64,000 bases of DNA from Anastrepha obliqua (Eukaryota; Arthropoda; Insecta; Diptera; Tephritidae): NCBI RefSeq assembly GCF_027943255.1, contig NC_072893.1, positions 20,172,001 to 20,236,000 of the forward strand, given 5' to 3'. Below are positions 1 to 11,801 of the stretch, in pieces; the stretch's first letter is position 1; each line of letters starts with the position of its first letter. A model generated the notes under the pieces. The model saw only the letters and a list, made by a program, of their open reading frames with translations, searched no databases and was not told the origin of the DNA. Position numbers and translations under genes: made by a program.

Positions 1-555
1 GACAAGCACACTGATTAATAAGCAATTTGTTTTTTCTGTTTCAGATGACCACAAGTGGCGAAATCACGCCGGCCAGCCACTGTACCTCTTTTTTTTGCCA
101 CCTGCTGCAGTGTACATTAAACAAACATTAAAAAAAAAAATTTTTTTTTTTTTGTACACCTTCTGAACCTTTAATAACATATCAGAAAATCAAACCGATT
201 GAATTTTATTTTCCCTTCCAAAAAATGTCCCAAACATGGCCTCAAAAAACGTGTAAGTTACCAGACTACTACCTTAAAATACTAGCAGAAGAACACTCTA
301 AGAGGCTCCGGAGGCACGTAAACACGGAAGCCGGCAAACTTCTCAACACCGCAGGCCTAACACGACGACTCCAACGAAAAAAACCATATAATCTTTTGGG
401 TAGTTAATGTAAAGAAGAGTTTTTAAAAGTCTCTTCATAAGAACCCCACAAAATTGTTAAAATCAAACCCCTGATAGTTGTTAAAGGGGAACTACACAAA
501 TTATTTCTCAGGAAAGCGCAGAAAAGATGGAGCTCCATTTCTTCATATGCTATTT
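1..555. other. unassigned sequence with a weak LINE-like peptide
   Basis: No host gene is visible. A 60-codon open frame on the + strand (225-407) is rich in Arg, Lys and Leu. It loosely resembles the linker between endonuclease and reverse transcriptase of non-LTR retrotransposons, but carries no diagnostic motif. Homopolymer A and T runs lie at 130-155. Because a clear LINE 3' end starts near 556 on the same strand, this may be the decayed upstream part of that element. Confidence 0.25.
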
Positions 556-1000
556 CGAAACCCCTTTGGCCCCAGTACAATATACGAAGGACTCAGAAAG
601 TTTTTTCGACTCCTCGCCATTCAATTTCCAAACTCGTAGTTGTGTTTACCGGTCACTGGACGACCGGCACACACGCGGAAAATCTAGGGTTACCATTTAA
701 CCTCCATTGCAGAAGCTGTGGGGACCTTTGAGAGAAGGAAACTGTAGAGCATTTTCTCTGTACATGTCCGGGTGCGGCAGCTAGACGATTAAGGTCACTG
801 GGTGTTCCTTTCTTCGACAGCCTGGGGCAGTGCGCCAACCTAAATCCCATCAATCTCCTCCATTATATCAACAGCTCTGGCTGGCTGTAGATTTCTGCAT
901 GTTGGAGGTGTCATAATCGTATCAAAACGACGCTTTAGTGCGACTTGAGGAGTGCCAGACTGGCACTGGTTGAACCATTTCACCTACCTACCTACCGAAG
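556..1000 (+). mobile_element. decayed LINE 3' end with (CCTA)n tail
   Basis: One frame through 600-893 encodes the C-terminal region of a Jockey/I-group LINE ORF2. It shows a TGHW-TGTHA segment, then a CRSCG...ETVEHFLCTCP zinc-like CCHC motif, then a Leu-rich end closing on a TAG near 893. One in-frame TGA breaks it just after CRSCGDL. The 3' UTR ends in three CCTA units near 985-1000 rather than poly(A). It is a 5'-truncated, inactive copy. The same 3'-UTR phrase (ATCACAATGG..CT) recurs at 1037-1070 and 4810-4850, so related copies lie nearby. Confidence 0.75.
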
Positions 1001-2903
1001 CAACTTAGTTAGAGGATGGAAATCAAATGCAGGTATCACAATGGGCCTTCGAACCACTTAGAGTGTCTTGTCTTAAACAAACAACCTGGCTGACCTAATG
1101 AAGATTTGTTACGCTTCTGAGTTTTTGAAAGTGAAATTCCCATTTTGGGTGAATTCGTTTATGGGATTACTCGTTTTATTTTCTATTTATCTACACTCTG
1201 CTGTTGGGGATCTGTGATAAAGTTATTATATCAGTATGAGTTGTCTACTAAGTGTGATTCTTCAAAATATTATATAACCTCTGCCTCTGTTTAAAAGATG
1301 TTCATGGATCCATCAGCTTGAAAGACTTGTTTGATTCCCATGCGCAGTAAACCACAGCCCTGCAACCTTTTCCACTTTCGGACTATCCGTTATACTCGTA
1401 CGTGTGTCGTGACATATTCACGACAATCTTCTAAAGCTCATGCATCAGCCCCAGATTATTATTTTGATGACTCCCTGACACTTTTCGTGGCCTTAAAATT
1501 GAAGAAGACGTACGGGTAAGTATGTCTTTGCTAAAATAACTTTTCACAGAAACAATTCGCTTGCTTATTTAACCGAGCAAAGCACAAGTGTGTGCCACCG
1601 ACTTCTACCGTTATCATGGCAAGCATGTAAACACATGTATACACGCACATAAATCCATATTGTGCCACTGATTTGCATATATGAATGTTTAACTGCCCTA
1701 TCAGCAACATTCTTGGCATTGGCAATGAGTAAGGGGTAGGCAAGGGTATTGCATGATGGTATATTATAAAAACAAAAACAAGGAACACAAATGAACAAAA
1801 ATGGCAAAAAGACTTGGCACCAGTTAATAGTAATCGTAAGTGGGTGCTCAGCTTATCGCTCCACAATTGGCTTTCAGTATGCAAATGAAGTATGCCCAGT
1901 TTGTACGAATGTGGCAGCAATTCATTCTTGCCATTGCCACAACGTTTGTAATTGTTTTTGTGTTTGTCTTTTCTTTTTTGTTGTTCACAGCCCTGAGCAG
2001 GTCAGTGCTTCCTCAACTTAGGCCAATCACTTCCTACTGCTAACCACGTGCACATACTCGTAAGCCATTCTGCTTTCGTACTTTTGAAGTATTTCGCTCT
2101 CTGCCTTCAGCACTTCGAAATACCTCAGCATGAGTTGGGAAGAGCGAGTTCTTTGTTGTTCTGTAACAAATGCCGTAATAATTTAGAATATTCATCTCCA
2201 CCATCATCAGCTCTCATGGATATCGCGTGCATGTCTGCAAAGTAATTCAATTTACTTTGGCCTTGCGGTGCGGAGCTTGCGGCTGTTTTTATTGCACTCA
2301 CACAAGAATGTTGGGAAAAAATATGGAAATGAATGCTGTTTACGCGATGAGCATAAAACTTATTATACTCATAAGACTGGCTTGGCAGATGTTTAGCGTA
2401 GCATTTATGAGACATTCTTCAAACCACTCTTTGCTTAAAATGTTTTTGTAGTGGACTTCAAAGCAGGTTTAACAGATATCGGAGATGAAAAATTAAGAAT
2501 CTTTTTTTTTCAGATTTAATTTTTTATATATATATATTTTTTTTTGTGGTTGAGGTATAATTCAAATGCCTTCGCATTTACAGCGACCAGCGTCTACTGC
2601 GCTAAGGCCGAAATTTTGGTCAAAAATCAATTTCTTTGTTTTGAGAAACTGCCATTTTGTCAAAAAATTATTTTGCTTATTCCTTCGACTAACTGCTAGA
2701 TTTAACCTTACTTTAACGACATCTGTTTGATTTTTTAATTTTAAAGGGTCCAGTTCAGAGATATAGTGGGCACCGCAAAACGTTTTTTTTTTTTTTGGAA
2801 CTCCCGGAGATCAGCTGTAGCTCCTTTCCAAATAAATATTTTTACTAATACTAAGTTTTAAAATACAGCTAAAAGATAACATAATAGCTCAAAATAATAT
2901 GTA
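1001..2903. other. intergenic, no gene recognised
   Basis: 1030-1075 echoes a LINE 3' UTR seen at about 4810. The remainder has open frames on both strands (e.g. 1531-1920 minus) that are Cys/Phe-rich, overlap each other and match nothing I recognise. Short T and A runs occur at 2500-2550 and 2780. I see no intact coding gene or RNA gene here. Confidence 0.4.
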
Positions 2904-4139
2904 CAGGGTGGCGCACTAATCGTGCTACAAAAACAAAACGTAATAACTTTTTTTCTGTGTGAGTAATCGGCTTTTTTTTTATTTTGCAGATTAGTATTTA
3001 GATTTACAAAAAATGGAGGCTTGGGATACCGAAAAGAGGATTCGGATAGTGCAGCGGTACCATGCTTTGCAGTCCATCATTTCCGTCCAAAGGGAATTTA
3101 GGCGGGAGTTTGGCGACACTCCCCCGAGCAGATGGACCATTATGAGGCTGGTGAACATGTTTGCTGAATCTGGAAGCATCGCACGCAGACCGTACCATCG
3201 AGATCCCCATGTTCGGGTCGAAGCCACAATCGCGGCTGTAGCATCGTCAATTCAGGCAAATCCAAGAGTTTCGACTCGTAACTTGTCGGCGCAAATTGGA
3301 GTTAGCAGACGGTCATTGCAGCGGATAGTTCATGATGACTTAAACTTGTTTCCGTACAAAGTTCAAATCACAAGCAAATTAAACCCTCTGGATTTGCCTA
3401 TTCGCCTGGAATTTTGCCAAAAAATTATTGAAATGGCCGAAGAAGACAACAACTTCATAAATTGCTTCAATCAAATCCGCAAATACTCCATGAGATGGAA
3501 CTGCACCCAGAACGAGTCACAGTGTGATGCGCAGTTTCATCAAGGTGCATTGTCGGGCCATACTTCTTCGAAGAAAACGGTGTAACAGCGACTGTAAATG
3601 GGGACCGTTATTTAAACATGTTGAAGGAGTTTTTTTATCCAGAACTGCGGCGAAGACGTATCCCTTTTAACAGCATTTGGTTCCAGCAAGATGGAGCAAC
3701 TGCACATATAGCCCACCGGTTATGGAGGAGCTCCAACGAAAATTTAGAAATAAATTGATATCCAGAAATTCCACTTTCCGCTGGCCCCCAAGGTCACCTG
3801 ACCTCACTGCACCAGATTTTTTTTTATGGGGTTATCTCAAACAAGAGGTGTGTAAAACAAAACCAAGTAATTTGACTGAATTGAAGCAGTCCATCACAAC
3901 AATAATTGAGGCGATCCCGACTTCAACCCTTCAGTGCGCAATGAACAATTTTCTCATCAGGTGTCGCATATGCGTGAATGAGCATGGAGGTCATTTACGT
4001 TCTATTATTTTCAAAACTAATTACTTACATAAAATAAAATTGAATTATCTATACAATAAAAAAACAAAAAGTTAAATACATTGATTAGAAAAAAAGTTAT
4101 TACGTTTTGTTTTTGTAGCACGATTCGTGCGCCACCCTG
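2904..4139 (+). mobile_element. Tc1/mariner-type element with full TIRs
   Basis: A 1236-bp element is bounded by ~50-bp near-perfect TIRs. The left starts CAGGGTGGCGCACTAATCGT at 2904; the right is its complement ending at 4139, with one difference in the first 20 bases. Both ends are flanked by TA (2902-2903 and 4140-4141), the target duplication of this superfamily. The inside holds one broken transposase reading + (see 3013-4075). It is non-autonomous, but its ends look intact, so it could have been cross-mobilised. Confidence 0.93.
3013..4075 (+). pseudogene. broken mariner-like transposase
   Basis: The start MEAWDTEKRIRIVQRYHALQ fits the N-terminal helix-turn-helix domain seen in many insect Tc1/mariner relatives. 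Frame 1 is open to 3585, but coding identity leaves it after NNFINCF near 3465. The part carrying the first catalytic Asp is deleted there, and the protein continues in another frame. That frame holds HPERVTV, a TGA where Trp is expected, then IWFQQDGATAHIAH with the second catalytic Asp. A second frameshift near 3725 leads to RSPDLTAPDFFLWGY, the third acidic motif, and the end at 4075. At least three lesions make it inactive. Confidence 0.88.
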
Positions 4140-4239
4140 TATGTATATGTGCAAGGGCGTTTTCAAATGAAAAACTATAAAGAAGCAGGAGAAAGGTTCA
4201 ACCAAACTTCTAAATGACGTTTCTAAATACTACAAAGTG

Positions 4240-4890
4240 CACCTTATTTAAGTACCAGGCCACAGGAATATAGCAGGGAATATAGGCAGATGAACTCGCT
4301 CGAACCGGTACAACGCTTGATCTCCAAGTAGATAAGACGCTGATACCTATGCCTATAGCCACTTGTAAACTGTAAACTACTTATAGATAGGGAAACCATC
4401 AATAAGGTAAATACAAGTTGGCAAAGCCTCTCAACATGCGAACTAAGCAGACAGACATGGCCGAAATTGAGCAGCGGCCGATTGAAAATCTTGTTTCGAT
4501 TTAACAAAGAAGCTGTAAAAAAAATGATAGGGGTATTAACTGATCATTGTTTAATACGCAGCCACGCTAGAAGGTTAGAACTCCCGTACTTCGATTTCTG
4601 TAGAAGCTGTCTTAACACAGAAGAAGAGAAAACAGTCAGACACCTTTTATATGAGTGTGCAAGCTTAGCTATAAGGAGGCTCCGCACTCTTGATACGGCA
4701 TTTTTAACTGATGTAGCGGACATAGCGCATCTAAAACTAACGAAGCTTTGCTCGTTTATTAAAGCTACCGGATGGTTTGAAAAGAAACCCCTAGGGTAAG
4801 GATAGGTTGCAGTGATATCACAATGGACCTACGAAAGGTCTAAGTGTGTCATTGCGACAGCCACCCCACCTACCTACCTACCTAGGTGCT
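4240..4890 (+). mobile_element. LINE 3' end, RNase H to tail
   Basis: The + frame at 4467-4799 reads the ORF2 C-terminus of a Jockey/I-group LINE: GVLTDHCLIRSHARRLELP, then CRSC and VRHLLYECASLA (CCHC-like), then a Leu-rich end. Upstream 4240-4466 looks like decayed RNase H-side sequence. The 3' UTR ends in CCTA repeats at about 4870-4885, like the copy at 556-1000. The copy is 5'-truncated and inactive. Confidence 0.78.
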
Positions 4891-5284
4891 CAACAACTCG
4901 GAACAAACTTTAAACAGCAAGCAAACTTTTTAAGATTTCAATTAACCTTAAACAAACAAATCCGTTAAAAAAACTACATTTCTTTCTGCAATTAAAGGTG
5001 TGCATATTTTTTTCATTTTAAATTCAAACTGAAGATTGCGGGAGCTTCAATCCACAAACTAAATTTCAAAGAACTGGTTTTACTGCTTGCTGTCTTCGCT
5101 ATTGTTTACTGGCAGATTAGTTTACAAGCATATATTAGGGTGATCCAAAAAAAAAAACAAAATGGAAGTGCTACATATTTGTTGTAATACCCCTTAGAAC
5201 TGACCTATATAAAAAGAGAGAATACATACATTTTTTTCAGTTGATATTTTATGGTGCCGTAAATCCCACGAAGTTCCTCCTGTA
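4891..5284. other. intergenic, nothing recognised
   Basis: AT-rich sequence. The phrase TTAGGGTGATCCAAAA at about 5137 resembles a degraded TIR of another small DNA element, but no partner end is visible. Confidence 0.3.
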
Positions 5285-6537
5285 CATTCTGTTAAAAAAA
5301 TTGCGGGAATTGCTCATTTAAAAAGCGCGCGTTACACATATGTCCAATTTTTTTTTTGTTGGAATGTTAGTACGACTGTCCTCTATAGTGTCGCAGAGTT
5401 TCGGCGTGATCTGTCAATTAGCTTGTTTTTGGCATTTAATTAAATCAGTCAACCGCAGGTGGGCTCTGCGATTTTCACTATGGATAAAAATGTTGAACAA
5501 AGAATTTGTCTTAAATTGTGTGTTTTGAACAGGATTTCGTGCGCCGAATCATTGAAAATGTTGTCTAAGGCGAGTGTGCTTTATCAAAAACATGAAAACA
5601 CGGGTTTACGATCTGGTCGCTCATCAACAGTTTCAACGGATGAAAACGTCAACAGAGTCAAGAAAATGGTGCTGGAAAACCATAATTTAAGTTTAAGGGA
5701 GGTAGCTCGTGACCTTAGCTTCCTCACGAATCAATTCGCAACAGTTTACACCATCGATTGGGCAGGAGACGCGTGGCTGCTCGACTTGTTCCAAGAGAGT
5801 TGAATTTCTTTCATAAAATTCATCGGAAGAAGGTGGCTGAAGATATGGTTGAGCAAGTGAACTCGGACCCAAAGTTTATCCAGTGCAACATAACTGTATA
5901 TGAGACGTGGGTATATGAGTTTGACATGCTAACCAGTCAACAGGCGGCTGAATGGCGCTATCCACATGAGCCGGAACCCAAAAAACCACGTCAAAGTCGG
6001 TCAAAAGTGAAAGTCAGGCTACTCGTTTTCTTTGATTATCATAGAGTTATGCAGTCGAAATTCGTTGAAAATGGTTCTACGGTAAATAAAGAATGTTATT
6101 AGGACGTTATGCGACGTTTGAGAGAGAATGTGCGTAGGAAACGGCCCAATTTGTAGAAAGAAAACTCATGGATTTTGCTCCATGATAACGAATCGTGTCA
6201 TAATGCTCATATTGTGAACCCTTTTTTGACCAAAAACTCGACAAATATTCAGCGAATTTAGCCCTCTATGACTTTTTCCTTTTCCCAAAACTTAAATTTG
6301 CCACTCCGCGGACGCCGCTTTGCGTCGATAGAGGCTATTAAGGAGAATTCACTGAAGGAGCTGAAAAAGATATCTTCAAGCGCGTTTAAAAGATGTTTTG
6401 ATGACTGGACCAATCGTTGGCATACATGTATTGCTTTGAAAGGAGCCTCTTTTGAAGGCGACAAAATAAATTTTAATGATTAAATAAGTATTTTGCGTTT
6501 TGTTGAATAATTCCCGGTACTTTTTTGAGACAGAATG
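5285..6537 (+). mobile_element. mariner element with full TIRs
   Basis: A 1253-bp element. The left end CATTCTGTTAAAAAAATTGC and the right end (complement CATTCTGTCTCAAAAAAGTA) form imperfect TIRs that share GCGGGAATT / ACCGGGAATT downstream. TA flanks both sides (5283-5284, 6538-6539). The interior is a transposase relic reading + (5480-6483). Confidence 0.9.
5480..6483 (+). pseudogene. mariner transposase, catalytic Asp lost
   Basis: Starts near MDKNVEQRICLKLCVLNRIS. An N-terminal DNA-binding half runs to about 5750. A frameshift then leads to VAARLVPRELNFFHK and ETWVYEFD, with a stop at 6100 and further frame changes. Family members have GDETWVYEFD; here the catalytic Asp position reads Tyr (VYETWVYEFD). 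The second motif is LLHDNES and the C-terminal part is LPLRGRRFASIEAIKE to the end at 6483. Loss of the first Asp plus frameshifts makes it inactive. The family resembles the insect mariners often annotated as FLJ37770- or SETMAR-like. Confidence 0.87.
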
Positions 6538-6869
6538 TATTTTAAGTCGGAAACAATCATTTTTGTTTTTTTTGGAAATGTGATGCGAAATTCATAAAAA
6601 ATGTAATTGTTTAATGGGGAAACGATTTTACTCATCAAAAATCATTGAACTATGAAATCTGGTACTAATACTAAAAAAAAAATTTTATTTTTTATTTTTT
6701 AATGGACCGAAAATTAAGCCCATATGTGGCATTATTTTTAAGTTTCTACGCACAGTTTCTATTATTACTGTGAGTGGATTTAACACTGCCACCTGAAAAA
6801 TTTATTGCACCCACCCTCTTCAGGGATTCAGTGTATTTCGTTGAGCCCAACTTCGTCAATACATTTTAC

Positions 6870-7150
6870 TACGATAGTCACCAAGTCGCTTCTGTGGGAA
6901 ACAGATTGGAGCCTTTAGTGACAGTCAGGCTGCACTAAAGGCTCGGGAGAACACAAAGCAAACCTCAAATATTGTTCGAGAATGTAAGAAGAAACTTAAG
7001 TCTGTTGCAATTTCAAGCCGTTTCTATACCTGTTGCGGTCAGCCTATTAGCGATGTGTTAATTCTCATAGCTAACAGGCTGAGGTGTGGCTTTTAGCCGC
7101 CTCTTATGACAGATATCCATTACCGCGAGGAAATTCTAGCCACCTAAGTC
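6870..7150 (+). mobile_element. LINE RNase H fragment
   Basis: The peptide GAFSDSQAALKARENTK at about 6910-6960 matches the RNase H motif (F-[ST]-DSQAA-x-KAL) of I-group LINE ORF2s. Only a short stretch is readable and both ends are decayed. A LINE C-terminus resumes at 7680, after an intervening mariner piece, so the two may once have been one copy. Confidence 0.6.
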
Positions 7151-7171
7151 GCTGGGTGTATAGTTTTAATA

Positions 7172-7583
7172 CGAGGGTCATTTGAAAAGTTCGTGCAAAG
7201 TCAGAGAGATGACATTACTGGCGCGTATCGTGATTATGTTTAGTTTGTAGCATCTCTTGGAAGAACACACACTAAGTTCCAGCCAGATTGTTCTATTTCT
7301 TTATGTTTCGCATTCGATTGAATCGAGGAAGTCGAGTGATTTTCAAAAAAACCTTTTCCATCACGACAACGCACTAGCTTGCGCTTCAGCCGACGTGGTC
7401 GCTGGAGAAATGGAAATATGGTTCCAACTCCTTTCACATCCACCCTACTCTCCAGACTGGTCTCTCTCGGCTGCCTCTAACTACCTCTTTTTCCCCAAGA
7501 GAAAGAAGAACCTGATGAAATGGCTGGTGGGAAACAGATTTTATTCAAACGAGGAGGTGATTGCAGAAACCAATGGTAACTGA
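7172..7583 (+). mobile_element. internally deleted mariner, 3' end lost
   Basis: The left end CGAGGGTCATTTGAAAAGTT follows a TA at 7170-7171 and is a typical mariner TIR. After about 90 bp the sequence jumps to the transposase C-terminal half: LFHHDNALAC (second Asp), HPPYSPDWSLSAASNYLFFP (third acidic motif region) and FYSNEEVIAETN. The HTH and first Asp are missing. No right TIR is found before 7680. Confidence 0.78.
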
Positions 7584-7679
7584 CGTTCCCCCGACATTTG
7601 CCTTGGATTTATATCCGTATTGATTTATATCCCCGTTTGGGCTTTGCACAACCTAACCAGACCTATGAGCTTCACATCA

Positions 7680-8170
7680 GCTCAGCGCTGGGCAAGTACG
7701 CGAACGTGTAAGATCCCGAAATCCATCTGACCACGTTTGGGTCGGAGGCGTTCGAGGGATATTCTGAGGATGACAAAATCTCAGCTCTCAAACTTTGTGG
7801 GCATCCCCACTATCCGCGGGGTATACATGCCGTGAGACTCGAAATTACTTCGCGTCCTTTCTGCATCAGCTGTATGAAGGATGAGGTGGAATCATCTCAG
7901 CACCTGCTCCTTAGCTGCCCGCTCTCGTAAGACTAAGGTTTAAGCATCTTGGTTTTCACTTCTCTTCTGCGCCTGCTGACATAGCAGGCGTTGATATCGA
8001 AAATCTGATGGACTTCATCAGCAGCATAAAGAGGCTAATACAACCGCAAATTAGTCACCGTTCATAGTCCACGAATACTCATCGATTTTCCTTCACTTTT
8101 TTCTCCCCTTGCAATGGTATCACAAAGGATGAACCGAACTTCTTTCGTCCAAGTGGGCCCACTCTCTGGG
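7680..8170 (+). mobile_element. LINE 3' end, family also nested at 11352
   Basis: Decayed LINE ORF2 C-terminus with a CISCMKDEVESSQHLLLSCP zinc-like motif at about 7860-7920. It ends with the segment around GCGCCTGCTGACATAGCAGG (7970-7990) and a 3' UTR around TTGCAATGGTATCACAAAGG (8110). The reverse complement of the same stretch occurs at 11354-11710, so both are copies of one family. Frameshifts break the ORF. Confidence 0.75.
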
Positions 8171-8194
8171 CAACCATTACAACCTAACCGTACC

Positions 8195-8262
8195 TAACAT
8201 ATATCCCTGTACACGTATTGGGAAAGAATATGCTGCTACAATAACAACAACAACAACAACAA
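8195..8262 (+). repeat. tail fragment of SINE-like repeat B
   Basis: The text TCCCTGTACACGTATTGGGA, then ATGCTGCTACAATAACAACA with a (CAA)n tail, matches the 3' half of the repeat best seen at 35518-35631. Only the hairpin and tail remain. Confidence 0.6.
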
Positions 8263-8599
8263 GAAACGAATTCCTATTTTTCAGACTTGGACAAATCCTA
8301 TTAGTCGCTAGGGATCACCAAACTAGAACAGCGTTGGATGGAGTGTGTAAGCCTAAGAGACTATGTCGAAAAATACAAAAACGTTTACCCCAAAAAAGTA
8401 AGTGGTTTTTTTTCTGCACGGACTTTTCGAACGACACTCGTAAATAGGATTAAAACTAAGATTAAGATTCCTAAATTTGATCATTTCCACAGACAAATAT
8501 CGACGCGACTTTTGTTTTACTAATTTCAAAATAAAAAATGCGCCTTTTTTCTCTTCCCTCATAGAAAAATTTTTAGGGGAGTCCTATTCACTGACTACA

Positions 8600-9585
8600 T
8601 CGTCCCGATGGTAACTTTCAATAGGAATTTTGCCACTCTCTTTCCATCTAAGGAAGAATGGAATAAGGGATTCTGTCTAAACAACTTCAACACTGCAGTC
8701 TATACAGATGACAGTAAAACGGATTGTGGTGTTGGAGCTGGTATATATTCTCATAGCCTTAGAACTGAAAAATCTGTGCGTCTCCTTAATACCAGCAGTG
8801 TCTTCCAGGCGGAAGTACTGGTAATTGGGGAAGCTTGTACGCTACTAATCACGGATTTCTCTTTTAAGGGCAACATCGCTATTCTTTCGCCAAGCTGCAA
8901 TCCAGGCACTAAATGCGGCTATAACAACCTCTAAAGTGGTGGAGCAAAGTAGGAATAGCCAGGGTGCCCGGACACCGGAACATAGAAGATAACGAAAAAG
9001 CCGATGAACTGGCAAGAGGGGGATCTGCCATGAATAGCGTTCTTGCAGTACCGGTATCACACCATTAAGTGCGGTCAAGAATGCAATTTCCCTAAAATTG
9101 CAGATTGTAGATGGAGAGGCCAGACGAAATGCAAAATCAGAAGGACGTTATGGCCCACCTACAACCTCAAGCAATCGTTGACATTAATAAACATGAAACG
9201 ACGGGACGCCTATAGACTAACGGCAGTCATAACTGGCTTCTGGTCAATCGAAGAACAAGCCGCCAAAATGGGCATACCTCACATCTGTCAAGTTGTAAAC
9301 AGCCGGAGAAAAAGGAAACAATCTTCCATTTCCTCTGTGAATGCCCTGCCCTATGCAAAGACAGAATGTCAACCCTGGGCAAACCGCTGTTCGAGAGTCT
9401 CGGGCAGCTGTCTGGCTTAGACGTCAACAACCTAATAAGGTTCCTAAACCGCACAGACTGGATATAGTCTTGCTATGAATTACTGTTGAACAAGTTGGTA
9501 ACGAGGATGTGGCAGCAAAATGGTGCGGACGCGCTAATTGGATTCTGGATGAATCACCACTCTAACCAACCAACCAACCTATTCA
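8600..9585 (+). mobile_element. LINE RNase H to 3' end, (AACC)n tail
   Basis: The first part (8608-8934) holds RNase H motifs AVYTDDSKTDCGVGAGIYS and SSVFQAEVLVIGEAC. A frameshifted continuation has ARVPGHRNIEDNEKADELAR at about 8960-9010 and the C-terminal domain WPTYNLKQSLTLINMKRRDA at 9043 onward. It ends in a (ACCA)n tail at 9565-9583, the same kind as the LOA-like copies at 53341. It is a 5'-truncated, multiply frameshifted relic, possibly of the same clade. Confidence 0.75.
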
Positions 9586-10080
9586 CTATTCGGTCCTTCC
9601 ACTTTTTGTGGACAATCCTAGTATACATACAAATGCATGTTGAAATGTTGAATGGAAAATATAAACATTTCTCTTTTTATGCTCATCAACGTAAGTACAA
9701 CCAGCGAAAGGTGAGCGAGTTTCCAACTTTTTTCATTTTAATTAATCAAAGAAGTTTTCTTTCGCAAAAAAAAAACAAAACTCAAACGTCCAAAGAATAG
9801 TAAAAACCATAATAACCAAGGAGGTAAGAAGGTGGGTAAGGACATGAAAAAGAAAAAAGAAGAGAAGAAGCAAAGATGGACCAAAAAGATAGATGAATGG
9901 AAATGTTGTTGTACATTCAACAAATCATTGAAATAACTCAACAAAAACAATGCTCAGTTCAGCAAAAAAGGCATTTTGACAATCAACGCGAGTTTCGATT
10001 CCTGAAATGGTTTCTTTCTAAGCTATCGAAACAACACCGATCTAGAAATCTGTAACTTTTTTCTGTGCGTCCTTTCATAA
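9586..10080. other. intergenic, nothing recognised
   Basis: A-rich on the + strand, with simple AAG/AAC runs. The open frames are low complexity. I see no gene. Confidence 0.35.
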
Positions 10081-10089
10081 GGTTCGCTT

Positions 10090-10790
10090 TGAATTGGAAG
10101 CATCAGGCGGCTATGAAAAATCTGTTGCGAAACGCAAAAACCACGAGGAACGTTCCGACATTGTCCGATCTACAGAAATTATTCATAAAGTGCGAGAACA
10201 GCGAGTTATCCGATCAAAACGCCTTCTAAACAAAATTAAACACCCTGAAGTGCCTGAACATATTATGGTTTTTTACTGACGAAAAAAATTTTGATCAAGA
10301 CCAAAAGACCAACCGCAGAAATGTCAGACGGCTATGTTGCAATCCCATAGAGATTTCTTTTGTCATGCACACGAAGTTTGCAGCCACTGTTATGAATTTA
10401 GGTGTTGTGAACAACAAAGGACATACCATGCCAGCACACTTCTTTGCTCAAGGATTTCGAGAGAATTCTGCTGCATATATCGCGGTTGTTCAGAGAGTTG
10501 TGAAAACTTGGAATGTTAGTGTACTCGCTGACAGCCCATCCATCTTTCAGCAAGGCTCTGCTCTATCACACGAAGCGATGGCGATATAAAATTGAATGAC
10601 TGAAAATTTCCATGACCACATAATACCGAATTTATGGGTGCTTAACTCCCCAGCCCTTAATCCGCTGAATTACTACGAATGAAGTGCTGTAGAGGGTCAA
10701 CACCAATAAGCAACCTCAAAACACAATTCCTCTTTAAAGGCTGCAATTAATGCACCGTTATGGCCAATATGAGTAAGGCGCATTTGATTC
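10090..10790 (+). mobile_element. Tc1/mariner transposase relic
   Basis: Readable blocks in shifting frames: WFFTDEKNFDQDQKTNRRNV (first Asp, about 10265), HTKFAATVMNLGVVNNKGHT (10365 onward) and SPSIFQQGSALSHEA (about 10540). The family normally has FQQD, so the second Asp is now Gly. The third block reads SPALNPLNYYE instead of SPDLNPLDYY-like text, so those acidic residues are also changed. No TIRs were found. It is an old, dead copy. Confidence 0.8.
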
Positions 10791-11107
10791 GGGCATGCAA
10801 TCGGAACGGGACCCGGATGGTAGAGGTTATTGCAGCTTCTTCTTCTGCCTTAACCTAGCCTTATCCTGTTTTGGGTCGGCTCTCCAACTGGCGCCGGTTA
10901 GCAAGAGAATGAAACGACCGACGCGCTTTGTTATACTCGGCCAAATTAGCTTCAGTCGCGTCAATTAAGAAGTAGAAGATACGTACTTTAAGATAAATAC
11001 TGCTCCTAAGGAAAACGTTTGCGGTTTAGGTAAAAAACCTAGGGAAGGCCTGTTTAGAGATCCTTGAAGAATAGAATAAATCTTCCCGCTAAATTTCGCA
11101 GCTGTAT
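10791..11107. other. unassigned spacer
   Basis: Contains a CTTCTTCTTCTGCC-type stretch and GTTTTGGGTCGGCTCTCC, which look repetitive. I cannot assign them to an element or gene. Confidence 0.25.
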
Positions 11108-11118
11108 CTGTACCGGAT

Positions 11119-11801
11119 GCGGCCGCCGTAGCCGAATGGACTGGTGCGTGACTACCATTCGGAATTCACAGAGAGAACGTGGGTTCGAATCTCGGTGAAA
11201 CACCAAAATAAAGAAAAAGTTTTTTCTAACAGCGGTCGCCCCTTGGCAGCCAATGACAAACCTCCGAGTGTATTTCTGCCATGAAAAAGCTCCTCATAAA
11301 AATATCTGCCGTTCGGTTTCGGCTTAAAACTGTAGGCCCCTCCATTCCATTCCAAAGAAGTTTGGTCCATCCTCTGTGATACCATTGCAAGAGGGTAAAA
11401 AGAGGTGAAAGAAAAAAGGACGATAGGGCGAAAGGAAAAGGGGTGGGGAGGGTTGAGTGTTTGTGGACTATGAACGGCGACTAGTTTGCGGTTGTATTAA
11501 CCTCTTTATGCTGCTGATGAATGTCATCAGATTTTTGTTGTCAAGACCTGCTATATCAGCAGGCGCAGAAAAGAAGTGACAACCAATATACTTGAATCTT
11601 AGTCCCGCGAGGAGCAGGTGCTGAGATTATTGCACCTCATCCTCCATGCAGCAAAACGGACTCGAAGTAATTCCGAGTTTCACGGCATGTATACCCCGCG
11701 GATAGTGCCCCGTGAGGACGCACGCCACAAATAGGAGGAGGAGCTCGGCCAAACACCCAAAAAGGGTGTACGCGCCAATTAATAAATATATATTTATATA
11801 G
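11119..11801 (+). mobile_element. tRNA-derived SINE (repeat A), split by a LINE
   Basis: The 5' head resembles a tRNA. A TAGCCGAATGG box-A-like element lies at 11130-11140 and a GGTTCGAATCTC box-B-like element at about 11182. A conserved body follows (TTTCTGCCATGAAAAAGCTC; GGAGGAGGAGCTCGGCC; CAAACACCCAAAAAGGGTGT) with a TA-rich 3' end. Imperfect direct repeats CTGTACCGGAT (11108-11118) and CTGTACCAGGAT (11802-11813) look like the target duplication. A LINE piece interrupts the body at about 11352-11713. Other copies are at 13845, 26610 and 34463. Confidence 0.85.
11352..11713 (-). mobile_element. LINE 3' fragment nested in SINE
   Basis: Its reverse complement matches 7800-8150: the same GATACCATTGCAA, the same CTGC..TATATCAGCAGGCGCAGAA block and the same decayed CCHC region. 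The SINE body reads continuously across it: AAAACTGTAGGCCCCTCCAT before, GACGCACGCCACAAATAGGA after. A GGAAT repeat is at the LINE 3' end. The copy is strongly 5'-truncated. I could not find a clean target duplication. Confidence 0.78.

Noticed and set aside
1531..1920. 129-codon minus ORF
   Set aside because: Cys/Phe/His-rich without motif, overlapped by other open frames on both strands; probably chance.
11119..11190. Possible functional tRNA gene at the SINE heads
   Set aside because: Box A and B match, but no acceptor stem closes and the region continues into a repeated SINE body; it is a SINE head.
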